This document shows positions 1 to 6,185 of a DNA stretch of 8,326 nt, piece after piece. The translations under genes and the position numbers were made by a program. Within the stretch, counting starts at the first letter, position 1. Each line of letters begins with the position of its first letter. Source of the stretch: an uncultured Parabacteroides sp. (GTDB taxonomy: Bacteria; Bacteroidota; Bacteroidia; Bacteroidales; Tannerellaceae); NCBI GenBank assembly GCA_937890135.1, contig CALBYC010000189.1, positions 1-8,326 on the forward strand, read 5' to 3'. Under the pieces are notes generated by a model. It saw only the letters and a list, made by a program, of their open reading frames with translations. It was not told where the DNA came from and made no database searches.

Positions 1-2
1 CC

Positions 3-701
3 ATCCCCGCCAACAAGCCCATCGTGGGCGATAGCGTCTTCACCCAAGTGGCCGGAGTCCATGCCGACGGGGACAACAAGAACAACCTCTATTGCAACGA
101 CCTGCTCCCCGAGCGTTTCGGACGCGTGAGGGAATATGCCTTGGGAAAGAATTCGGGCAAGGCGAACATCAGGATGAACCTGGAAAGCCTGGGGCTGGAA
201 CTGGACGAGGAGTCCATGAAGAAGGTGACGGAACGCATCATCGAACTGGGGGACAAGAAAGAGCTTGTGACGCAAGAGGACTTGCCATACATCATTTCGG
301 ACGTGCTGAAACATGGCATCGACGGAGAGGCGAAAGTAAAACTGCTGAGCTATTTCGTCACGCTGGCGAAGGGCCTGAAGCCCATGGCCACGCTAAGCAT
401 CGAAATCAACGGGAAAGTCTACCAGGAAAGCTCATCCGGCGACGGCCAGTACGATGCCTTCGTAAGGGCTTTGAGGAAGGTCTACAAAGAATCACTCAAC
501 AGGCCTTTCCCGATGCTTACCAATTACGCCGTCAGCATCCCGCCGGGAGGACGGACCGACGCTTTCGTCCAGACCGTCATCACCTGGAGCTTTGAAGACA
601 AAATATTCCGCACGCGCGGGCTGGACGCCGACCAGACCGAAGCGGCCATCAAGGCGACGATGAAGATGCTGAACATGATAGAAAACGATTATAACAAATA
701 A
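3..701 (+). CDS. LeuA/CimA-family acyltransferase (2-isopropylmalate/citramalate synthase type), 3' portion
   Basis: The reading frame is open from the window edge, so the N-terminus and most of the TIM-barrel catalytic domain lie outside; about 232 residues are visible. The family condenses acetyl-CoA with a 2-oxo acid in the cytoplasm: 2-oxoisovalerate for leucine, or pyruvate for the citramalate route to isoleucine. The visible part opens with AGVHADGDNKNNLY, matching the post-barrel subdomain of LeuA-type enzymes, which carries a conserved His (codon 60-62). A helical linker follows (YALGKNSGKAN). The last 110 or so residues look like the LeuA allosteric dimer domain, including SSSGDGQYDAFVRALRK and a C-terminal FRTRGLDADQTEAAIKATMK segment. 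leuB begins 22 bp downstream, so the two are probably co-transcribed. Bacteroides leu operons commonly carry a second LeuA-like gene next to leuB, and this copy resembles that paralogue. Whether it makes isopropylmalate, citramalate or another product cannot be told from this fragment. Confidence 0.85.
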   Translation: MPANKPIVGDSVFTQVAGVHADGDNKNNLYCNDLLPERFGRVREYALGKNSGKANIRMNLESLGLELDEESMKKVTERIIELGDKKELVTQEDLPYIISDVLKHGIDGEAKVKLLSYFVTLAKGLKPMATLSIEINGKVYQESSSGDGQYDAFVRALRKVYKESLNRPFPMLTNYAVSIPPGGRTDAFVQTVITWSFEDKIFRTRGLDADQTEAAIKATMKMLNMIENDYNK

Positions 702-723
702 AATAAACAAAACAGGATAAGAA

Positions 724-1785
724 ATGGATTTTAAAGTTGCTGTATTGCCGGGCGATGGTATCGGACCGGAAATATCCGTGCAGGGAGTCGATGTCATGAC
801 TGCCGTTTGCGGGAAATTCGGACATAAAGTGAGTTACAAATATGCTCTTTGCGGAGCGGATGCCATCGACAAGGTGGGCGACCCGTTCCCGGAAGAGACT
901 TTCCAAATCTGCAAGGAGGCGGATGCCGTGCTGTTCTCGGCTGTCGGAGACCCCAAGTTCGACAACGACCCGACGGCCAAGGTGCGTCCGGAACAAGGGC
1001 TGCTGGCCATGCGGAAGAAGTTGGGACTGTTCGCCAACATACGCCCGGTGCAGACTTTCAAATGCCTGCTGCATAAATCGCCCCTTCGCGCCGAACTGGT
1101 GGACGGGGCAGACTTCCTTTGCATACGCGAACTGACCGGCGGCATGTATTTCGGGGAGAAGTACCAGGACAACGACAAGGCTTACGACACCAACCTGTAC
1201 ACCCGCCCGGAAATCGAACGCATCTTGAAAGTGGGGTTCGAGTATGCCATGAAGCGCAACAAGCACCTGACGGTGGTGGACAAGGCGAACGTGCTGGCTT
1301 CTTCCCGCCTGTGGAGACAAATAGCACAAGAGATGGCGCCACGCTACCCGGAAGTAAATACCGACTACATGTACGTGGACAACGCAGCCATGCGGATGAT
1401 CCAGGAGCCGAAATTCTTCGATGTCATGGTGACGGAAAACACTTTCGGCGACATCCTGACGGACGAAGGCTCTTGCATCAGCGGTTCCATGGGATTGCTG
1501 CCTTCCGCTTCCACGGGCGAAAGCACGCCGGTGTTCGAGCCTATCCACGGTTCCTGGCCACAAGCCAAGGGTTTGAACATCGCCAATCCGTTGGCGCAAA
1601 TCCTGTCGGTCGCCATGCTGTTTGAATATTTCGACTGCAAAGCCGAAGGCGCCCTGATCCGCGAGGCCGTGAACGCTTCGTTGGATGCCGACGTGCGTAC
1701 CCCTGAAATCCAGGTGGAAGGCGGTGCGAAATACGGCACCAAAGAGGTGGGCGCATGGATTGTCGATTACATCCATAAAAAATAA
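724..1785 (+). CDS. leuB: 3-isopropylmalate dehydrogenase
   Basis: This cytoplasmic enzyme performs the NAD+-dependent oxidative decarboxylation of 3-isopropylmalate to 2-oxoisocaproate in leucine synthesis. The protein is full length at 353 residues, usual for LeuB. Visible family signatures are the N-terminal LPGDGIGPE (8-16), substrate-binding arginines around R97, R107 and R135, and RELTGGMYFG with the catalytic Tyr142. The catalytic Lys187 lies in VDKANV. Metal-binding aspartates are D219 (VDNAAM), D243 and D247 (FGDILTD). The cofactor-loop segment FEPIHGSWPQAKGLNIANP spans 271-289; the IHGS-x5-G pattern is typical of NAD-dependent members. The start at 724 is preceded by a weak purine stretch (AGGATAAGAA), and the protein aligns from its first residues. 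It follows the LeuA-like gene by 22 bp and is the last gene before a strong terminator. A long open frame on the opposite strand across this gene is a coding shadow. Confidence 0.97.
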   Translation: MDFKVAVLPGDGIGPEISVQGVDVMTAVCGKFGHKVSYKYALCGADAIDKVGDPFPEETFQICKEADAVLFSAVGDPKFDNDPTAKVRPEQGLLAMRKKLGLFANIRPVQTFKCLLHKSPLRAELVDGADFLCIRELTGGMYFGEKYQDNDKAYDTNLYTRPEIERILKVGFEYAMKRNKHLTVVDKANVLASSRLWRQIAQEMAPRYPEVNTDYMYVDNAAMRMIQEPKFFDVMVTENTFGDILTDEGSCISGSMGLLPSASTGESTPVFEPIHGSWPQAKGLNIANPLAQILSVAMLFEYFDCKAEGALIREAVNASLDADVRTPEIQVEGGAKYGTKEVGAWIVDYIHKK

Positions 1786-1821
1786 AAGAGGGATCATTCG
1801 CAATCCTACAATATATTCATA

Positions 1822-1867
1822 GGGGGGCTGTGCCAAAACTTCCATTTTGGCGCAACTCTCCTTTTTT
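1822..1867 (+). terminator. Intrinsic terminator of the leu operon
   Basis: A 17-position arm at 1822-1838 pairs with 1845-1861 around the 6-base loop CTTCCA. The inner ten positions, TGTGCCAAAA with TTTTGGCGCA, pair fully with one G-T wobble. One C-A mismatch follows, and the outer GGGGGG pairs with CTCTCC with two wobbles. Six T (1862-1867) follow at once, as expected of a rho-independent terminator for rightward transcription. The reverse strand has no T-run after the hairpin, so it looks one-directional. It separates leuB from the next gene. Confidence 0.85.
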
Positions 1868-1899
1868 GTACCCAAAGCTACATTGTCGTTATTTTTTCG

Positions 1900-1907
1900 T
1901 ACCTTCG
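1900..1907 (+). promoter_or_regulatory. Candidate Bacteroidetes -7 promoter element for the cvfB-like gene
   Basis: TACCTTCG fits the Bacteroidetes primary-sigma -7 consensus TAnnTTTG with one change and sits in the typical context TTTTTTCGTACCTTCGCA. It lies 23 bases before the start codon and just past the leu terminator, so the downstream gene probably has its own promoter and a very short leader. No TTTG element was found at the usual 19-21 base distance; a TTG at 1883-1885 is closer than normal. Confidence 0.55.
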
Positions 1908-1930
1908 CAGAAATATTACAATGAACGACT

Positions 1931-2764
1931 ATGCTGAAGATAGGAAATTACAATACGCTGAGAATCGTCAAGATATTAAGCTTCGGAGCTTACTTGGAAT
2001 GCGACGGCAAAGAAATCCTCTTACCCACCCGTTACGTGCCCGAAGGAGCACAGATTGACGACATGGTGGAAGTATTCATCTACCACGACAACGAAGGACG
2101 CTTGATTGCCACCACCCTGCACCCCAAAGCCGTGGTGGGAGAGTTTGCGTTCATGCGGGTCAAGTCCGTCAACACGACCGGGGCATTCCTGGATTGGGGA
2201 TTGATGAAAGACCTGCTCGTCCCCTACAAGGAACAGAAAACACGCATGGTCGAAGGACGGTGGTACTTGGTCTACGTCCGGCTGGATCCCCTCACAGACC
2301 GCATCATGGCCTCGGCACGCATCGAGAAATTCTTAGGGAACGTTCCCGCCCACTACGAGCCAAACCAGGAAGTGGACCTGATGGTAGCGGAAATAGGCGA
2401 AATCGGCTACCGGGTCATCGTCAACAACCTGCATTGGGGAATGCTCTACTACGACCAGGTTTTCCAACGCCTGGAAAAAGGAGACAAGATGAAAGGCTAC
2501 GTGAAAGAGGTGCGAGACGATGACAAACTGGACATCAGCCTCGCCCCGCTGGGATATCAAAAGGTAGACGGGGTGGCCAGCATCATCTTGGAAGCCTTGA
2601 AAGCCCGAGACGGATACTTGCCCGTGCACGACAAAAGCGACCCGGACCTCATCTATTCGCTGTTCAGATGCAGCAAGAAAGCATTCAAGCAGGCCATCGG
2701 TTCCCTATACAAGCAAAAACTCATCACCCTGGAAAAAGAGGGCATCCGGCTGACCGGAGAATGA
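1931..2764 (+). CDS. cvfB: CvfB/YitL-family S1 RNA-binding protein with C-terminal winged helix
   Basis: This cytoplasmic protein has 277 residues, close to the usual length of the CvfB/YitL family. Three S1/OB-type segments are apparent at about 2-64, 70-133 and 148-205. The second contains VNTTGAFLDWGLMKDLLVPY, and the third ends in the S1-like DDDKLDISLAPLGYQ. A winged-helix domain follows at about 212-277 (IYSLFRCSKKAFKQAIGSLY, then a short wing KLITLEKEGIRL). In Staphylococcus aureus, CvfB binds RNA and affects virulence gene expression; the role in Bacteroidota is not known, and automated pipelines sometimes label these proteins GntR-like because of the winged helix. The start at 1931 gives alignment from the first S1 strand (LKIGNYNTLRIVK); an ATG at 1921 is in another frame and soon stops. 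The gene has its own candidate promoter and is flanked by terminators on both sides, so it appears monocistronic. Confidence 0.88.
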   Translation: MLKIGNYNTLRIVKILSFGAYLECDGKEILLPTRYVPEGAQIDDMVEVFIYHDNEGRLIATTLHPKAVVGEFAFMRVKSVNTTGAFLDWGLMKDLLVPYKEQKTRMVEGRWYLVYVRLDPLTDRIMASARIEKFLGNVPAHYEPNQEVDLMVAEIGEIGYRVIVNNLHWGMLYYDQVFQRLEKGDKMKGYVKEVRDDDKLDISLAPLGYQKVDGVASIILEALKARDGYLPVHDKSDPDLIYSLFRCSKKAFKQAIGSLYKQKLITLEKEGIRLTGE

Positions 2765-2815
2765 GTTCCGGCGCGATTGAAGCCGGCAACCACGTGAAAC
2801 GATAAAAACTACCTG

Positions 2816-2855
2816 AAAAGAGCGGGGCAATAATCCACATTGCTCCGCTCTTTTT
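2816..2855 (+). terminator. Intrinsic terminator after the cvfB-like gene
   Basis: AGAGCGGGGCAAT (2819-2831) pairs with ATTGCTCCGCTCT (2839-2851) with a single G-T wobble around a 7-base loop. The stem extends outward through A-T pairs (2816-2818 with 2852-2854). A T-run at 2851-2855 follows on the plus strand and a run of A at 2816-2819 precedes, so the element could also work, more weakly, for leftward transcription. It insulates the cvfB-like gene from the Sus-like locus. Confidence 0.88.
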
Positions 2856-2863
2856 CAATTCAC

Positions 2864-2886
2864 ATGTTAAATATTTAATTTAACAT
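2864..2886. repeat. 23-bp palindrome, candidate operator upstream of susC
   Basis: ATGTTAAAT (2864-2872) and ATTTAACAT (2878-2886) are perfect 9-bp inverted repeats separated by the 5 bases ATTTA. The centre lies about 55 bases upstream of the candidate -7 box at 2930, a spacing compatible with a dimeric activator site. There is no adjoining T-run and the stem is AT-rich, so it is unlikely to be a terminator. Chance occurrence in AT-rich DNA cannot be excluded by eye. Confidence 0.45.
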
Positions 2887-2929
2887 TCACTTTTAACAAA
2901 AAAACATCCATAGTTCTGATTATTTTAAT

Positions 2930-2937
2930 TAAGTTTG
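2930..2937 (+). promoter_or_regulatory. Candidate -7 promoter element for the susCD operon
   Basis: TAAGTTTG is an exact match to the Bacteroidetes -7 consensus TAnnTTTG. Transcription would start a few bases downstream, giving a leader of roughly 165 bases before the susC ATG. No good -33 TTTG was seen 19-21 bases upstream, which would fit an activator-dependent promoter but also weakens the call. A second, imperfect candidate is TAGAATTTG at 3016-3024, with a TTTG at 2997-3000. Confidence 0.4.
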
Positions 2938-2994
2938 ACGCAAGCTAATGATAAAAACCAATTTTATATAAATAAAAAGACTGTGATTGAAGTT

Positions 2995-3017
2995 TATTTG
3001 TCTGAAGAACACAAATA
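2995..3017. repeat. Inverted repeat in the susC leader
   Basis: TATTTGT (2995-3001) and ACAAATA (3011-3017) are perfect 7-bp inverted repeats around the 9-base loop CTGAAGAAC. If the promoter at 2930 is correct, this lies in transcribed leader RNA and could form a weak hairpin. If the alternative promoter at 3016 is used, it would instead overlap the promoter. The function is unknown. Confidence 0.35.
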
Positions 3018-3108
3018 GAATTTGCAAAACGAACCAGCAAAGAAAAGCACATGTATTTATATAACGATTGACTATTATAAGTGATGTATTATTTAAATTT
3101 AATTAATT

Positions 3109-6100
3109 ATGAGAAAGAATGCTATTCCTGTAGGATATGGTCAACGGTATCCTTTATTGAAAAAGCTATTATGCACCGTTCCTCTCATGGCGGGTGCATT
3201 GTTGACAAACACGGCTACGGCCGAGGCAGCTGAAGAGGTAGCCGTGGCTTCCATCCAGCAGCAGGCCTTGACGGTGTCCGGCATCGTCAAGGGAAGCGAC
3301 GGCGAACCTTTGATGGGTGTCAATGTGGTTGAAAAAGGGACAACGAACGGTACCATTACCGACTTGGACGGTAAATACACGCTGAACGTGCAGCCCAATG
3401 CAGTCCTCCAGTTCTCCTATATCGGCTATGCCCCAAGCGACATGGCCGTAAACGGGCAACGTACCATAGACATAACCTTGAAAGAAGATTCCCGGAACTT
3501 AGACGAAGTCGTTGTCGTGGGTTATGGCACGGTCAGGAAAGCCGATTTGGCCGGTTCCGTGTCTGTGCTGGACAACAAGTCCTTCAAAGACCAACCCATC
3601 AAGCAAGTGTCCGACGCTTTGCAGGGCCGGGTATCCGGTGTGCAAGTACAAAGCAGCGGCGTACCTGGCGGCACGGTGAAAATCCGCGTGCGCGGTTCCG
3701 GTTCCATCAACCGCAGCAACGACCCGCTTTATGTAATAGACGGCATCGTCAGAGAAAGCGGACTGACCGGTTTGAACCCGGACGACATCCAGTCCATGCA
3801 AATCTTGAAAGATGCCTCCTCGACCGCCATCTACGGTTCGCGCGGTGCAAACGGAGTCGTGTTGATTACCACCAAGACCGGAAAAGCCAATACCCGCCAA
3901 ATCACGTTCGACGCACAAATCAGCGCAGGGACGGTAGCCAAACGGTACGACACCCTGAACGCATACGAGTTTGCCACATTATATAATACCTACCGCGCCA
4001 ATACATTCTCCTCCGACCAATTGTCGGCTTATCAAAAGGGAGGTGGCACCAATTGGCAAGATGAAATCTTCCAAACCGGCATCACCCAAGACTACAAGAT
4101 AACACTTTCCAGCGGTAACGACAAAACACAATACATGGTGTCAGGCAACTATGTGGGACAGGAGGGCGTCGTCATCGAAAACGACAACAAACGCTACCAG
4201 GCACGAGCCAACGTCACGTCCCAAATCACAGACTGGTTGCACTTGACGGCCGACGTGAACGCATCCCACAACATACGTCACAGCAGTGACTTCTCTGCAG
4301 CGAAAAGCAATATTGTCACACAAGCCATGAACTATTCTCCCGTCACCCCCACATTCAATGATGACGGTTTGACTTATGCCCGTGACAAATACAGCTCTTT
4401 GACGAACAACAACCCGGTGGGCCGCTTGAAAGAAGAGACGGGGGAGACCATGCAGGACATCGTGAACGCACACCTCGACTTGCGTTTCAACATTTTGCCG
4501 GGATTGACTTTCACGACCAGCAACGGAATCGACTACAACGACACGAAAAGCTATTCATTCGCAACGACAAAGGTCAGCAGCCAAAGCAGCATGGGCAACA
4601 CGGATGCTTACCGCATGACGCTGCAGACGACCAACAACTTGACCTACATGGGAAAATGGGACAAACACGCATTGACTGCCACTGCCGTTTACGAAGCCAC
4701 GCAGTCTGAATACCGTTATATGGAATTGAGCGGCAACAACTTGTTGACGGAAAGCGTAGGATGGTGGAACGTCAACATGGCATCCAGCCGCACATCGGAC
4801 AACAGCTACTCGAAATGGGCGTTGATGTCCGGTGTCGCCCGCGTGATGTACAACTATGACGACCGCTATATGGTGACCGGCACGTTCCGAGCCGATGGCT
4901 CCTCCAAGTTCTTCAACGAGAAATGGGGCTACTTCCCATCCATCGCCGCGGCTTGGACCCTTACCAACGAAGAGTTCATGAAGGAACAGAACATCGTCCA
5001 AGACATGAAAATCCGTGCCAGCTACGGTTTGATAGGCAGCCAGGCAATCGACCCGTACGAGACCTTGGGCTTGATGTCGAAAGCCATGTATGCTTTCGGC
5101 GAGAACTCACAATATACAGGTTACTGGGTAGGACAGACAGTAGCGACCCCTGATTTGACTTGGGAAACGACCCACCAGCTCGATTTAGGGTTGGACTTCT
5201 CTGTCCTGAACCGGAGGGTAAACGTCACTTTGGACTATTTCGACAAACGTACCAAGGACGGATTGTTGAAGCAGAACATCCCCAACTACGACGGCGGCGG
5301 TTCATATTGGGTAAACGCCGCGGAAATCAGCAACCGCGGTTTGGACTTCTCCATCAATGCGATTATTGCAGACAATGCGGACTTCTCATGGAATACCACG
5401 CTCACAGGAACGTATCTGAAGAACGAAGTGAAGGACTTGGGAGGCTTGAAATTCGTGGCAGGTTCATCCCCGGCAGCCGGCATGATTCCGACGGACGGCG
5501 TGACCCGCGTGGAAGTAGGCCAGCCGATCGGCGCATTCTACGGATATAAATGGATCGGGCTGGATGCGACAGGCCATGATGCATTCGAAGACTTGGACAA
5601 CAATGGCGTAATCGACAGCAACGACCGCACATTCATCGGCAAAGCCAACCCGGATTTCACTTTAGGATGGAACAACACCTTGTCCTGGAAGAACTGGGAT
5701 CTGAATATGTTCTTCACGGGATCGTTCGGTGCCGACCGCCTGAACTTGGTCCGTTTCACGGGGACTGCAATGACCGGAGACTTCGCGTTCGTCACATTGA
5801 AAGAATATTTGAACGACAACTTCGATGTCAAAGGACAATCTGCACGCTACCCGTCCGTCAATGTAACCGGCAATGACTACCAGTCGGCTTCGACCTCCAC
5901 CAAGTTCCTGGAATCAGCCAACTACTTCCGTTTGGACAACTTGAGCCTGTCATACAATCTTCCGAAATCAGTTGCTAAGTTCGCAGACATGCGCTTCACG
6001 CTGAGTTGCCAGAATGTATTCACGATTACCAAGTACAAAGGCATGGACCCGGCAGGCATCTCCTTCATGGGCAGCGGGGTTGATGTGAATGACGGCATCG

Positions 6101-6159
6101 ACTTCGGGGCTTACCCGTTGACCCGGACTTATACAGTCGGCGTACGTTTGAATTTCTAA
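3109..6159 (+). CDS. susC: SusC/RagA-family TonB-linked outer-membrane transporter
   Basis: This outer-membrane TonB-dependent transporter of 1016 residues, a normal SusC length, should import a glycan fragment captured by its SusD partner. A signal peptide spans about 1-40 (basic n-region, hydrophobic LLCTVPLMAGALL, cleavage near TAEA). A carboxypeptidase-D regulatory-like domain lies at about 55-125 (VSGIVKGSDGEPLMGVNVVE). A TonB-box-like segment LDEVVVVGYGT is at 131-141. The plug covers about 145-255 and includes LQGRVSGVQV, IRVRGSGSI and PLYVIDGIV. The 22-strand barrel fills the rest and ends in the aromatic-terminated RTYTVGVRLNF. An EF-hand/dockerin-like acidic loop lies at 828-839. 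No STN domain is present, so signalling through an anti-sigma factor is not expected. The start at 3109 is the first ATG after an in-frame stop at 3100 and gives a proper signal peptide; no Shine-Dalgarno is seen, and the preceding 15 bases are almost all A/T. The specific substrate is unknown; the symbol denotes the family, not starch specificity. Confidence 0.96.
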   Translation: MRKNAIPVGYGQRYPLLKKLLCTVPLMAGALLTNTATAEAAEEVAVASIQQQALTVSGIVKGSDGEPLMGVNVVEKGTTNGTITDLDGKYTLNVQPNAVLQFSYIGYAPSDMAVNGQRTIDITLKEDSRNLDEVVVVGYGTVRKADLAGSVSVLDNKSFKDQPIKQVSDALQGRVSGVQVQSSGVPGGTVKIRVRGSGSINRSNDPLYVIDGIVRESGLTGLNPDDIQSMQILKDASSTAIYGSRGANGVVLITTKTGKANTRQITFDAQISAGTVAKRYDTLNAYEFATLYNTYRANTFSSDQLSAYQKGGGTNWQDEIFQTGITQDYKITLSSGNDKTQYMVSGNYVGQEGVVIENDNKRYQARANVTSQITDWLHLTADVNASHNIRHSSDFSAAKSNIVTQAMNYSPVTPTFNDDGLTYARDKYSSLTNNNPVGRLKEETGETMQDIVNAHLDLRFNILPGLTFTTSNGIDYNDTKSYSFATTKVSSQSSMGNTDAYRMTLQTTNNLTYMGKWDKHALTATAVYEATQSEYRYMELSGNNLLTESVGWWNVNMASSRTSDNSYSKWALMSGVARVMYNYDDRYMVTGTFRADGSSKFFNEKWGYFPSIAAAWTLTNEEFMKEQNIVQDMKIRASYGLIGSQAIDPYETLGLMSKAMYAFGENSQYTGYWVGQTVATPDLTWETTHQLDLGLDFSVLNRRVNVTLDYFDKRTKDGLLKQNIPNYDGGGSYWVNAAEISNRGLDFSINAIIADNADFSWNTTLTGTYLKNEVKDLGGLKFVAGSSPAAGMIPTDGVTRVEVGQPIGAFYGYKWIGLDATGHDAFEDLDNNGVIDSNDRTFIGKANPDFTLGWNNTLSWKNWDLNMFFTGSFGADRLNLVRFTGTAMTGDFAFVTLKEYLNDNFDVKGQSARYPSVNVTGNDYQSASTSTKFLESANYFRLDNLSLSYNLPKSVAKFADMRFTLSCQNVFTITKYKGMDPAGISFMGSGVDVNDGIDFGAYPLTRTYTVGVRLNF

Positions 6160-6185
6160 CCATCCATTAAAAAGAGACAACGATT

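Larger units (their letters stand above)
2765..3108. other. Gene-free intergenic region and susC leader
   Basis: This 344-base stretch has no convincing gene on either strand. From left to right it holds a short GC-rich hairpin directly after the cvfB-like stop codon (CCGGC 2768-2772 with GCCGG 2782-2786, extended by GTT/AAC with one bulged base, and no T-run), the cvfB terminator, a 23-bp palindrome, a candidate -7 promoter box, a second inverted repeat, and a very AT-rich run into the susC start. Base composition falls sharply after about 2856 compared with the flanking genes, as is common for leaders of highly expressed Bacteroidetes genes. Tiny reading frames near 3051 and 3084 are not supported as genes. 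Confidence 0.7.

Noticed and set aside
649..1875. Long open reading frame on the minus strand opposite leuB (408 codons)
   Set aside because: It lies antisense to a full-length, clearly recognisable leuB, begins inside the leu terminator, and its translation has no family-like motifs; it reflects codon bias of the real gene.
1921..2058. Upstream ATG ten bases before the cvfB-like start, giving a short frame of 45 codons
   Set aside because: It is out of frame with the S1 protein, shows no recognisable domain, and overlaps the first S1 domain; the ATG at 1931 starts the conserved protein.
2768..2790. GC-rich hairpin immediately after the cvfB-like stop codon
   Set aside because: The stem is short with a bulge and has no T-run; the following hairpin at 2816-2855 is the far better terminator, so it is mentioned only in the intergenic entry.
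2963..2972. TTTATATAAA self-complementary stretch in the susC leader
   Set aside because: It is short and purely A/T, expected by chance in such DNA, and does not match a known promoter element.
3051..3108. Possible leader peptides (ATG at 3051 and 3084) upstream of susC
   Set aside because: One encodes only six codons and the other runs out of frame into susC; neither has supporting sequence signals.
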